Both the position numbers and the translations under genes were made by a program. From positions 1 to 34,571 of the forward strand of contig JAGTVA010000114.1 of NCBI GenBank assembly GCA_018224445.1: a stretch of 34,571 nt of DNA, in the 5' to 3' direction. Below are positions 1 through 7,916 of the stretch, one piece after another (position 1 is the first letter of the stretch; each line of letters begins with the position of its first letter). This DNA comes from Saprospiraceae bacterium (GTDB lineage: Bacteria; Bacteroidota; Bacteroidia; Chitinophagales; Saprospiraceae). Under the pieces are notes generated by a model. That model saw only the letters and a program-made list of their open reading frames with translations, did not search any database and was not told the DNA's origin.

Positions 1-92
1 AAAAAAAGAAACCCGACCTGGAAAAACTGGCCGGGGGGGCAGGCATCTCCATAGATACGGCATTGGATATTTACAGCATAGTAAAAACCTGA
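1..92 (+). CDS. C-terminal tail of a truncated protein, possibly helix-hairpin-helix type
   Basis: The third frame is open from the window edge to a TGA at 90-92 and encodes about 29 residues ending in ALDIYSIVKT. The tail is helical, with a Gly-Gly-Ala-Gly turn between two helices. That resembles the helix-hairpin-helix that ends some DNA-repair proteins such as UvrC, but the fragment is too short to assign and this is only a guess. The other two frames read less like protein. The gene runs in the same direction as recG, which starts 262 bp downstream. Confidence 0.4.
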   Translation, partial: KKKPDLEKLAGGAGISIDTALDIYSIVKT

Positions 93-354
93 GATCGATT
101 ATTCTAACTCGCATAAAAAAATGTAAATCAATGCTTTTTAAATATTGTAAAACTAAAATCGTATTGATGTAACCTATTTTTTAACTTTTTAATCTTTGGG
201 AATCTAACTATCCATAGAATTATTCCCTATACGTCGTTGCTTTTCTTTGGTTTAGCCCGCTAAACCTTCAGAAAGGCGTCTAGTCTAGGCAATCTTCTAT
301 GAATTATGTGTCGCGACAATAATCGAACCCAGGTTTTTACAGAAATAAACATTT

Positions 355-2478
355 ATGCTGCGGAGTAGTTCTTCAAAGTTGTTAAATCCAGTAACCTACA
401 TCAAAGGGGTCGGTCCTTCCAGGTCGGATTTACTACTGAAGGAAAAAGGCATAAAGTCCCAGTGGGATATGTTGCTTGACTTTCCTTTCAGACACATCGA
501 CAGAACCCGTTTTGGCACGATCAAAGAATCAGCAGACGATGGATTCCCCGTTCAACTAAAAGGGGTCATTACTCACGCAAAAATTGCCGGAACCGGAAGG
601 GGGAAACGACTCACTGCCAATTTCACCGACGGTACGGGAAGTCTTTCGCTCGTTTGGTTTCAGGGAGTAAGCAGAATCGATAAAATGATAACTCCCGGAA
701 TAAAGGTGATTCTTTTCGGTAAGTTATCCCTGTACAACGGGAAAAAAACAATGGCTCATCCCGAAATGGAAATTGTTGAGGATGGGGCCCTACCCCCCTC
801 CCAAAGAACGGGCTTACAACCGGTCTACAGTACTACTGAGAAACTGAGTTCCAGGGGATTGGATGCCAGGGGACTTCGACGGATTATCAAAAACATCTGT
901 TCACAGCTCACCGAGAGGGACATCCGGGAAACTCTGCCTAAATATTTGTTGAACAAACTCAAGCTAATAGGTAGATATCAGGCATTTATGTGGATTCACT
1001 TCCCTCAAAACCAGGAGCAGCTGAAGGCAGCCAGAAAACGCCTGGCCTTTGAAGAACTCTTTGTCCTCCAACTGCGCATGCTGTTCAGGATGTCCGCGAG
1101 AAAAATGCAGCTTAAGGGTTTTAAATTTGATCAGGTAGGCCAATACTTTCACGATTACTTCTCAAAAGAACTCCCCTTTGAACTCACCCGCGCTCAAAAA
1201 AGAGTGATTAAAGAAATCCGGAGCGATACCAGAACGGGGATTCAAATGAATCGCCTGGTGCAAGGGGATGTGGGCAGCGGAAAAACAATAGTCTCTGTAA
1301 TGGCCATGCTATTAGCCATAGACAATGGATTTCAGGCTTGTATGATGGCCCCCACAGAGATTCTGGCCACCCAACACTATCTCAAAATTTCTGATCAACT
1401 CGAAAGAATTGGCTTAAAGGCAACTTTTCTGAGCGGTAACGTCAAAGGTAAAAAGAGAAAAGAAGTTTTAGAAAATCTTCGCGAAGGGAATATCCATGTA
1501 TTGATTGGTACCCACGCCCTAATTGAAGACTGGGTTGTATTTCACAAATTGGGATTGGTAGTCATAGACGAGCAACACCGCTTTGGGGTACATCAGCGTG
1601 CGAAGTTATGGAAAAAGTCGGGTAATCTCCCCCCCCATGTCATGGTGATGACCGCCACGCCTATTCCCCGGACGCTGGCCATGACACTCTATGGCGACCT
1701 CGACATATCGACCATAGACGAACTGCCTCCCGGGAGAAAACCCGTAAAGACAACCCGAACCAACGACCGCTATCGGGGGCGTTTAAACAATTTTTTGAAA
1801 AGTGAAATTGCCAAAGGCAGACAGGTGTATATTGTATATCCCTTGATTGAAGAATCCTCCAAACTGGATTTAGCCAATCTACAGCAGGGATATGAGGATT
1901 TGCTCGGGCAGTTTCCCAGGCCCCAATATCAAATCGGCATAGTTCACGGAAAATTGAAAGCCGAGGACAAAGACATGGAAATGAGAAAATTTGTCGAGGG
2001 TAGGACCAACATTCTGGTATCTACCACCGTAATTGAAGTGGGCGTTAATGTACCCAATGCATCGGTCATGGTGATAGAAAATGCGGAGCGCTTTGGGCTT
2101 TCTCAACTCCACCAACTCCGGGGGAGAGTGGGCAGGGGCGCGGATCAGAGCCACTGTATTTTGGTCACCGGATATAAACTAACCAAGGTGGCCCGAAAGA
2201 GGATGGAAATCATGTGCAGCACCAACGATGGTTTTGTGATTGCGGAAGAGGATTTGAAGATACGAGGACCAGGTGAGATAGAGGGAACCCGTCAAAGTGG
2301 AGATATTGAATTAAAGGTTGCCAATATGGCTCAGGACGGTTTAATTTTACAAACCGCTCGCAAATTGGGAAAAAAGATACTGGAAAAAGATCCCACCCTT
2401 TCGCACCCTGTAAACGAATTGCTCAAAAAAATAGTAGAATCAGATAGTGCGTCGAGATTACTCGGCAGAATTGGCTAA
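355..2478 (+). CDS. recG: ATP-dependent DNA helicase RecG
   Basis: RecG is a superfamily 2 double-stranded DNA translocase that regresses stalled replication forks and branch-migrates Holliday junctions. The 707 residues match the family's usual length. The N-terminal wedge/OB-fold region covers about residues 1-250. The helicase core follows: Walker A GDVGSGKT near residue 304, DEQH box in DEQHRFG near 405, motif III TATPIPRTL near 433, and motif VI QLRGRVGRG near 587. The C-terminal RecG tail has the GPGEIEGTRQSG stretch, which corresponds to the conserved GPGE-GTRQSG signature. The ATG at 355 follows an A/T-rich leader without a Shine-Dalgarno site, as is usual in Bacteroidota. It is the first gene of a same-strand run leading to era. 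Confidence 0.97.
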   Translation: MLRSSSSKLLNPVTYIKGVGPSRSDLLLKEKGIKSQWDMLLDFPFRHIDRTRFGTIKESADDGFPVQLKGVITHAKIAGTGRGKRLTANFTDGTGSLSLVWFQGVSRIDKMITPGIKVILFGKLSLYNGKKTMAHPEMEIVEDGALPPSQRTGLQPVYSTTEKLSSRGLDARGLRRIIKNICSQLTERDIRETLPKYLLNKLKLIGRYQAFMWIHFPQNQEQLKAARKRLAFEELFVLQLRMLFRMSARKMQLKGFKFDQVGQYFHDYFSKELPFELTRAQKRVIKEIRSDTRTGIQMNRLVQGDVGSGKTIVSVMAMLLAIDNGFQACMMAPTEILATQHYLKISDQLERIGLKATFLSGNVKGKKRKEVLENLREGNIHVLIGTHALIEDWVVFHKLGLVVIDEQHRFGVHQRAKLWKKSGNLPPHVMVMTATPIPRTLAMTLYGDLDISTIDELPPGRKPVKTTRTNDRYRGRLNNFLKSEIAKGRQVYIVYPLIEESSKLDLANLQQGYEDLLGQFPRPQYQIGIVHGKLKAEDKDMEMRKFVEGRTNILVSTTVIEVGVNVPNASVMVIENAERFGLSQLHQLRGRVGRGADQSHCILVTGYKLTKVARKRMEIMCSTNDGFVIAEEDLKIRGPGEIEGTRQSGDIELKVANMAQDGLILQTARKLGKKILEKDPTLSHPVNELLKKIVESDSASRLLGRIG

Positions 2479-2539
2479 TAAAAAAAAATCACGTACTTTT
2501 AACCAACGTAATAATACGCAATAAAGAATTGAAAAAAAT

Positions 2540-2875
2540 ATGAGAAGGAAATATAAGCTTACCGGTTGTGCCAGATTTTTAATTTTTTTATTGATAGCCA
2601 TACCGGTTGTGTACATTGCAGCCACAATGGTGACAGGCACCAGCCCGCTGGAAGAAATCAACAAACTCCTGGGCAAAGATGGAGACACCCGCGAAATTCA
2701 GACTTCCACTCCATCTAACAGCGACACCACTACCCTGGATGCCCCTATTCCCGGTGAACAAGTCACCAAAATTGAAGAGAAAGATGCCGAACCCATAATT
2801 TCCAATAGAGAATTACTCGACAGAATAGAACAGTTGGAAAAACGATTGAGTGTACTAGAGCAAAAAATGGAATAG
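2540..2875 (+). CDS. Small single-pass membrane protein with C-terminal coiled coil, unknown function
   Basis: This 111-residue protein is not recognised as a named family. A basic N-terminus (MRRKYKLTG) is followed by one hydrophobic segment at about residues 11-33, which fits a membrane anchor or uncleaved signal. A low-complexity acidic/Thr/Ser linker spans about 40-80. The last 25 residues form a leucine-heptad stretch (LLDRIEQLEKRLSVLEQKME), a probable short coiled coil for oligomerisation. The positive-inside rule puts the coiled coil outside the cytoplasm. It starts 61 bp after recG and lies 122 bp before the next gene, so co-transcription is plausible. The function is open. Confidence 0.7.
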   Translation: MRRKYKLTGCARFLIFLLIAIPVVYIAATMVTGTSPLEEINKLLGKDGDTREIQTSTPSNSDTTTLDAPIPGEQVTKIEEKDAEPIISNRELLDRIEQLEKRLSVLEQKME

Positions 2876-2997
2876 CCGGGTTAAAAGAACTACCTCTGCG
2901 AAATTTTAGTTAGCAATTTTAAGAAAAGGATATAAATAATTGCACTTCTTCGCGGGCAATGTTTCTCAAAAGAAGAGGTTAGATAAAGAAAAATTAA

Positions 2998-3585
2998 ATG
3001 CACGATATAGAACCATACTATTTCTGGCGGGATGAATACATAGCTTCAGAGGACAGCGATTCTCCATTTTTCAATAGAGAGTACAACGAGTTTTTCTTCG
3101 AGAACAAAATTTACAATTATTACATTCACCCACAATGGGACCCCTTCGGATCTCCTACCCTCTACACCAAAGTACTCTATGTAGATTACGACATGGAATT
3201 TGCTATTTTGGAAATGTTTGGAGAATGGAACGATTGCATTCAGAACGACATCATGTTTCTCAAAAGGAATTTGGCTGAACCGATGATGGACAAAGGCATA
3301 AAAAAGTTTATTCTCATCTGTGAAAACGTATTGAACTTTCACGGTCACGAGGATTGCTACTACGAAGAGTGGCACGAAGAGGTTCAAGATATGGGTGGAT
3401 ATGTGGCACTGATAAATACCCTGAGTCACGTAACCGATGAATTAAAGGCCACCTATTTAGATTACTACATGTTTTTTGGTGCTCCACTCGACGAATTGAA
3501 TTGGAGAAAATTAAAACCCTCTCAGGTTGTGACTTCCGTTGAGTTTGCCCTCAGCCGACAAAATAATAAAAGGATCGCCCAATGA
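2998..3585 (+). CDS. Uncharacterised acidic/aromatic cytoplasmic protein, translationally coupled to era
   Basis: This 195-residue protein has no signal peptide or membrane segment and is rich in Tyr, Phe, Trp, Asp and Glu. A central stretch (about 55-165) alternates beta-like and helical segments. A His/Cys/Glu-rich patch lies near residues 118-132 (HGHEDCYYEEWHEE). I do not recognise the family; my impression that similar proteins sit beside era in related Bacteroidota cannot be checked here. Its stop overlaps the era start as ATGA (3582-3585), so the two are probably translationally coupled, which hints at a link to ribosome or 16S rRNA maturation. That link is inference from position only. 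Confidence 0.75.
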   Translation: MHDIEPYYFWRDEYIASEDSDSPFFNREYNEFFFENKIYNYYIHPQWDPFGSPTLYTKVLYVDYDMEFAILEMFGEWNDCIQNDIMFLKRNLAEPMMDKGIKKFILICENVLNFHGHEDCYYEEWHEEVQDMGGYVALINTLSHVTDELKATYLDYYMFFGAPLDELNWRKLKPSQVVTSVEFALSRQNNKRIAQ

Positions 3586-4472
3586 AGCACCATTCCGGAT
3601 TTGTAAATATCATAGGAAAACCCAATGTGGGGAAATCTACCCTGATCAATGCGTTGGTGGGAGAAAAGATGTCCGTGATCAACAACAAGCCCCAAACTAC
3701 ACGCCACCGAATTTTTGCTATACTCAACGGGCCTGAATTTCAAATTGTATTTTCGGATACTCCCGGACTGATTAAAACTCCGGCATATAAGATGCAATCG
3801 GCCATGAATAAATTTGCCTACTCTACCTTTGAGGACGCCGATATTTTTCTGGTGGTTTCCGATGGCGGCAATCCGGATGAAATTCCCGAATCCGCCTTAA
3901 AAAAACTCAAACGCAGCAGTGTTCCCATAATTCTGGTAATCAATAAGGCAGATAAACTTTCGGACGAGGAAATTGAAAAATCCATATTCGAGTGGGAAAA
4001 GGAACTCAGTTTTTCAAAAACCATCATCATCTCGGCACTTCATAAAATAAATACCGGGTTGGTGCTCGACCACATCCTCAAACACCTGCCGGAAAGTCCG
4101 GCCTACTACCCCAAGGATCAGTTGACGGACCGGCCGGAGCGTTTTTTTATCAGCGAAATTATCAGGGGACAGATTTTATCTCTCTACCACCAGGAAATCC
4201 CTTACTCCACCGAGGTGGTCGTCACCGGGTTTGTGGAGGAGCCGGATAAAAGGCTCACCAAAATTGCGGCGGAAATTTTTGTTTCCAGAAAATCTCAAAA
4301 ACCCATCATCATAGGAAAAAATGGGAAGTCCATCAAGCAACTGGGGATTCAGTCGAGAAAAGAAATTGAAGAATTCCTCGATTGCAGGGTCTATTTAGAG
4401 TTGTTTGTGAAAGTCAAAGAAGATTGGAGAGACAGCGAAACCTTGCTCAAGCAATTTGGCTATCAGCCCTGA
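3582..4472 (+). CDS. era: GTPase Era
   Basis: Era is an essential Ras-like GTPase that binds the 3' end of 16S rRNA during 30S assembly. The 296 residues are the normal length. The G1 loop GKPNVGKST is at about residues 12-20, G3 DTPG at 60-63, and G4 NKAD at 121-124. The C-terminal KH RNA-binding domain has its GXXG loop in IIGKNGKSIKQLG near 245-257. The ATG at 3582 overlaps the previous stop by four bases. The gene ends 7 bp before the convergent hemD end, leaving almost no room for a separate terminator. Confidence 0.97.
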   Translation: MKHHSGFVNIIGKPNVGKSTLINALVGEKMSVINNKPQTTRHRIFAILNGPEFQIVFSDTPGLIKTPAYKMQSAMNKFAYSTFEDADIFLVVSDGGNPDEIPESALKKLKRSSVPIILVINKADKLSDEEIEKSIFEWEKELSFSKTIIISALHKINTGLVLDHILKHLPESPAYYPKDQLTDRPERFFISEIIRGQILSLYHQEIPYSTEVVVTGFVEEPDKRLTKIAAEIFVSRKSQKPIIIGKNGKSIKQLGIQSRKEIEEFLDCRVYLELFVKVKEDWRDSETLLKQFGYQP

Positions 4473-4479
4473 CAAATTA

Positions 4480-5253
4480 TCACTTATTGGATTTGTCCAG
4501 GTAATTCCTGAGAGCCATGGTCATGGAGGGGCAATCCTTTGACGGGGCTTTAATATTGATGGTCAAACCGTAATCCTCGACAGCTTTTTGCGTACTCTTT
4601 CCAAAGACCGCAATTCGCGTTTCATTTTGCTTGAAATCCGGAAAATTTTCGTACAGGGAGGTAAGGCCCAAGGGACTGAAAAAGACTAATATGTCGTAAG
4701 TTATATCAGACAAATCAGATAGGTCGCTGCTCACGGTTCGATACATCATGGCTTCCTGAAAGTCGAATTCCTTTTCCTTCAGGTAATTGACCACGGGAAT
4801 ACTTCCCAAATTGGAACAGGGCAGAATAAATTTATTTCCCTCCCGGTGCTTCATCAAGCTGGTGGTGAGGTCCTGAATGGTTCTCTTTCCGTAAAAAACT
4901 TTTCGCTTTCTGTACAGAATAAATTTTTGCAAATAATTGGCAATGGCCTCGGTCAGGCAAAAATACCGGGTGGCCTGGGGCATCTTGATGCGCATTTCTT
5001 CACATATTCTAAAAAAATGGTCAATGGAATTCAGACTGGTAAAGATCACACAGTTGTATTCATCGGGTCGAATACGCGATTTGCGGAACTCCTTTTCTGT
5101 AACTTCTTCCACGTGAATAAAGGGCCTCCAGTCAATTTTTATTCCGTATTTTTCTTCTAATTCAAAGTAAGGCGACCTGGCCGGCTCCGGCTGAGATACT
5201 AATATTGACTTTACTCTTCGATGCTTTTCTTTCGTCTTAGCGTTTGCTACCAT
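4480..5253 (-). CDS. hemD: Uroporphyrinogen-III synthase (HemD family)
   Basis: HemD cyclises hydroxymethylbilane with inversion of ring D to give uroporphyrinogen III, the branch point of haem and sirohaem synthesis. The 257 residues fit the family. The sequence has the two-lobed HemD pattern: an early VSQPEPARSPYFELEEKYG segment, a mid-protein ILPCSNLGSIPVVNYL segment, and the late FFSPLGLTSL and IAVFGKSTQKAVEDYGL segments, where the canonical motif is TSxxxv...iGxxTa. HemD is poorly conserved in sequence, so the call rests on this pattern and on the adjacent DUF4271 gene, a frequent Bacteroidota partner. It starts at an ATG 25 bp after the DUF4271 reading frame ends. Confidence 0.88.
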   Translation of the reverse strand: MVANAKTKEKHRRVKSILVSQPEPARSPYFELEEKYGIKIDWRPFIHVEEVTEKEFRKSRIRPDEYNCVIFTSLNSIDHFFRICEEMRIKMPQATRYFCLTEAIANYLQKFILYRKRKVFYGKRTIQDLTTSLMKHREGNKFILPCSNLGSIPVVNYLKEKEFDFQEAMMYRTVSSDLSDLSDITYDILVFFSPLGLTSLYENFPDFKQNETRIAVFGKSTQKAVEDYGLTINIKAPSKDCPSMTMALRNYLDKSNK

Positions 5254-5278
5254 GCAGAACTCCTAGTTTTTATCCTGG

Positions 5279-5752
5279 TTAAAAAAAGATGGATATAAAA
5301 AACTTCCCCAAAATTACCATAGGGGCGATTTCAACGGTGCAAAGATAGATAAAAAAATGAAACTGATTATTTATTAAAAATTTACTTCCTATAAAAAGGC
5401 CTCTGAATTGTCTCAATAAATATATTGCCACCACCATAAACAAACCAATATACATGGCAACGCCACCACTGACTGAAGAGGCAAAGGCCGCAAAGGCATT
5501 TAATGGAAAGATTACCAATCCAATAAAGATATTAAATATAACTATGGTAAAATAGAATTGCCGGAGCTCTTTCCTGGCTTTTATAAACAACAATTGATAT
5601 TGAGTGAAAAAATAGCGTGCCAGATAAATCAAGCCTACACCTCCAATGCAGTGCCATAACTTAATTTCCCTTTCTAGACTGAAGATTCCGTTGAAAAAGA
5701 AATAAGCAAAAAGGCCCAAATTAACCACAAAGAATATATAGAGAAAAAACAA
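5279..5752 (-). CDS. C-terminal membrane part of the split DUF4271 protein
   Basis: This segment encodes about five hydrophobic helices in 157 residues, beginning FFLYIFFVVNLGLFAYFFF and containing the RxFFTQYQLLFIKARKELRQFY and AMYIGLFMVVAIYLLRQFRGLF segments typical of the DUF4271 core. The frame is open back to the TAA at 5791-5789. The only nearby start would be a TTG at 5752 inside a membrane helix, which is a poor start. Independent translation is therefore doubtful. DUF4271 has no established function; its regular placement next to hemD suggests an envelope or haem-related role, but that is inference. Confidence 0.55.
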   Translation of the reverse strand: MFFLYIFFVVNLGLFAYFFFNGIFSLEREIKLWHCIGGVGLIYLARYFFTQYQLLFIKARKELRQFYFTIVIFNIFIGLVIFPLNAFAAFASSVSGGVAMYIGLFMVVAIYLLRQFRGLFIGSKFLINNQFHFFIYLCTVEIAPMVILGKFFISIFF

Positions 5753-5788
5753 CTGCAGCGAAGTTCCCCCTTTCTGTTCCCGTAAAAA

Positions 5789-6334
5789 TTAATTGAGAAA
5801 CTTGTCGTTGTTCGAGGACCGGTATAGCTTACTCATAATAGATCGGTCGGCAGCTACGATCAAAGCGAGAAAAATGGTAAGGGTCAGGAAAATAATTAAC
5901 AATAAATTGTTTTTTTTCGGGGGGGAGTAGGGAGTGAAAACACGGTCACTTTTTTCGACTTTTTCAACCTCTTCCGTAGGCTTCTCGTCCATGGCCTCCT
6001 CCTCCATGCGCTCTTCCTCTATGGGCTCTTCCCCCACAACGTCCTCCACTCTGTCAAAGGGGTTATCTGTATACTCTTCACTCAATCGCACCGTATCCAA
6101 TTCCCCATCCGGCGCTACTGTATCCAGTTCAACTGTGGGGTCTGTTTCATCTTTCGGGCCTAAGACATCCCTCAATGCCGGAATTTCTGTTGCTGTATCA
6201 GATTCAGGCCTGGGATCGTGGATAAGTGTATCTTTACCCAATCTGTGTTGCAGGTCAAAGGGATTCTGCGCAACAATCGAAGCGGGAATCACCAATAGAA
6301 GGACGAAGATATACTTAAACCAACAACCTCTCAT
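5789..6334 (-). CDS. N-terminal part of the split DUF4271 protein
   Basis: This 181-residue open frame starts at an ATG (6334) and encodes a signal peptide (MRGCWFKYIFVLLLVIPASIVAQ). A long acidic, Pro/Thr-rich extracytoplasmic linker follows, with NPFDLQHR and NPFDRVEDV motifs and Glu/Met-Glu-Glu repeats near residues 100-125. A hydrophobic helix covers about 143-163 before the frame ends at TAA in ...NNDKFLN. On its own it would be a single-anchor secreted stub; the membrane core lies downstream in the same frame. It is probably the promoter-proximal gene of the unit leading into hemD. A -7-like TATATTTG at 6474-6467 lacks a matching -33 box. Confidence 0.6.
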   Translation of the reverse strand: MRGCWFKYIFVLLLVIPASIVAQNPFDLQHRLGKDTLIHDPRPESDTATEIPALRDVLGPKDETDPTVELDTVAPDGELDTVRLSEEYTDNPFDRVEDVVGEEPIEEERMEEEAMDEKPTEEVEKVEKSDRVFTPYSPPKKNNLLLIIFLTLTIFLALIVAADRSIMSKLYRSSNNDKFLN

Positions 6335-6857
6335 CTGATTTTTTTACATTCCAAATAAGGCAGAAGTGCATTCTACAGAGTCACCCCGGTGCCGAGCAGT
6401 AGATATGGCGAACCGACCATAATATTTGAAGCCGATTTTGGACTCCTGCCCTTTACATTAAAATTTCAAATATATTACATATTTTAATATTGCTGCACTT
6501 TTGGACGGGATAAAAAAAGAAATGTACCAATTCGTGCCTGCCAATCTGTAAATTACTACAGTTTCAGGGTTTGCATTTTTGTACTGAGTACTTGACAAAA
6601 TTTTAGAACCCTGATAAATTCAAATTAATCTAGGGCTGGTGGAGAACCTAATGTTGGTTTAATCATGGGGATTTATATGGGGCTTCGAGAGCCTCAGCCA
6701 CCAGATATCAGGTAGAAATAGACAAAGTCCATGGCAAATAATATATATAAATTCATGCAAAAGGCCGCTCCGAAAAATCATTTCCCAATTCAAACCTATA
6801 ATTTAAAGCAAGTGGCAAGTCAAAGAGCGATCCAAGGTAGGTACCTTTTTCAGCTTA
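6335..6857. other. Intergenic region without a recognisable gene
   Basis: No open frame here resembles a protein. The stretch is AT-rich, except for a GC-richer segment at 6635-6705 that can fold: CTGGTGG (6636-6642) pairs with CCACCAG (6698-6704), enclosing an AACC/GGTT hairpin and a GGCT/AGCC hairpin. No known riboswitch class was recognised. A TATATTTG box on the minus strand (6474-6467) could serve the DUF4271 gene but has no clear -33 partner. Confidence 0.4.
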
Positions 6858-7172
6858 TTAAAGATAAGGGTTAATTTGCGCCTGTAGCTGTGCAGCACTC
6901 ATATACCCGGATTGCCTCCAGACGGATTTGCCCTTTTTAAATACCATCAAGGTGGGTACTCCCCTGACCTGAAGGGCCTTGGCTGCAGCCGGATTTTTAT
7001 CTACATCTATTTTTACCACCTGAATTTTACCTGAATTTTGAGTGGCAAATTCCTTTAATACGGGATTCAGCATTTTGCAAGGGCCACACCAGGTAGCATA
7101 AAAGTCGATCAAAACGGGCTTGTCGCTATTAATCAATTCCTGAAGACTGGTTTTATTTGTTTTGGTAGTCAT
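6858..7172 (-). CDS. trxA: Thioredoxin
   Basis: Thioredoxin reduces protein disulfides in the cytoplasm and is itself reduced by TrxB, encoded at 32050-32994. The 104 residues form one thioredoxin fold with the WCGPC active site at residues 28-32, the KIDVDKNP strand-helix near 55-62, and the cis-proline loop VRGVPT near 73-78. There is no signal peptide. The ATG at 7172 is preceded by a run of about 12-13 A (on the gene strand), a common leader type in Bacteroidota in place of a Shine-Dalgarno site. The gene stands alone on its strand with long intergenic regions on both sides. Confidence 0.96.
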   Translation of the reverse strand: MTTKTNKTSLQELINSDKPVLIDFYATWCGPCKMLNPVLKEFATQNSGKIQVVKIDVDKNPAAAKALQVRGVPTLMVFKKGKSVWRQSGYMSAAQLQAQINPYL

Positions 7173-7803
7173 TTTTTTTTTTTTATTTAGTTTATTAACA
7201 TCTAAATTGTTTTACTATAATTGTTTTATAAAATAACTGATTATATCGAATTAAATCCTATGACTCAATTAATTATTCATTACTCCTAAATAATTAATCA
7301 ATTTTCCTGCAAACTGAAAAATGGAGGGCGCACGTGTCCCCAACGAGCTGGAAGAAAGCGAGGCCGCATTGGGTTGTATCGCGCTCGACAAATTATTCAT
7401 GTCAAAATGCGTTGTATTAATCCTATCGAAGTAAAACCTTTGCAACGCCCAGGGCGTGATTAAACCCAGTGGAATACGATCAAGATTGTAAAAAATGAAG
7501 ATTTTTATCCCACCGGATAAACTCCATCTTTGCGAAATCTTTGCGTCCCTGGCTTCTCAGCAGTGAGATATTATTTTCACCATTCCCCAATTCACCCACT
7601 CGTTAGGGTCGCAGCAGGTAACAATGGGCCCCGTGCACTCTTTTAATGAGAAACTCAACTATATTTCAATTTTTATCACATGAATCTTTTTATTATTTTA
7701 TCAAAGAATACCCAGCACAATATTAAGAAGACTTGTAATAGCCGTTCTAAAGAATAATCCTGGTTTTATTACCACAAAGATAAACCCACTGCGCGTAACC
7801 GCC
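7173..7803. other. Intergenic region, remnants only
   Basis: The trxA-menG gap has no convincing gene. A 37-codon ATG frame at 7321-7434 begins MEGARVPNELEESEAALG. Its first ~30 bases (7326-7354) resemble a segment at 20467-20497, suggesting a dispersed remnant rather than a gene. A TATCTTTG box on the minus strand (7782-7775) could drive a long trxA leader, but its -33 spacing is poor. Confidence 0.35.
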
Positions 7804-7819
7804 TGTGACCAATGTCACA
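7804..7819. promoter_or_regulatory. CRP/FNR-type palindrome TGTGA-N6-TCACA
   Basis: The site TGTGACCAATGTCACA is a perfect match to the classical CRP half-site pair TGTGA-N6-TCACA. It lies about 72 bp upstream of the -7 box for menG/ubiE. Bacteroidota carry Crp/Fnr-family regulators, but which one would bind here is unknown. The match is seen directly; regulation of menG-porT is inference. Confidence 0.45.
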
Positions 7820-7890
7820 TTGGCTCTCGTCATTCAAATCCGAGCTAAATTCAAAAACATACAAAACATACATTTTCTCTATGGGTATAT

Positions 7891-7898
7891 TATCTTTG
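7891..7898 (+). promoter_or_regulatory. Bacteroidota -7 box (TATCTTTG) of menG/ubiE
   Basis: TATCTTTG matches the -7 consensus TAnnTTTG exactly and lies 19 bp before the chosen menG ATG at 7917. No good -33 TTTG lies at the expected distance. Its position inside the longer possible reading frame (from 7812) supports the later start. Confidence 0.5.
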
Positions 7899-7916
7899 CA
7901 CCTCACAAGACAACTC

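Larger units (their letters stand above)
5279..6334 (-). pseudogene. DUF4271 membrane protein gene interrupted by one in-frame TAA
   Basis: The two neighbouring open frames on the minus strand (6334-5789 and 5788-5279) are in the same phase and are separated by a single TAA at 5791-5789. Read through, they give one ~351-codon protein: signal peptide, Pro/Glu-rich linker with NPFD motifs, transmembrane helix, KLYRSSNNDKFLN, then FLREQKGGTSLQL and further membrane helices. This is the order expected for Bacteroidota DUF4271 proteins. TTA (Leu) to TAA is the simplest explanation. It could be a real nonsense mutation or a base error. Confidence 0.75.

Noticed and set aside
290-345. Possible tRNA-like or att-like remnant around TGTCGCGACA (309-318) and AATCGAACCC
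   Set aside because: The palindrome is real, but no cloverleaf, acceptor stem or second att copy could be found.
5934-6338. 134-codon plus-strand Ser-rich frame
   Set aside because: It is antisense to the Glu/Pro-rich linker of the DUF4271 protein; the Ser richness comes from complementing that low-complexity sequence.
7812-7916. N-terminal extension of ubiE from an upstream start
   Set aside because: The extra 35 residues are not family-like and contain the -7 box TATCTTTG; the ATG at 7917 gives the normal N-terminus.
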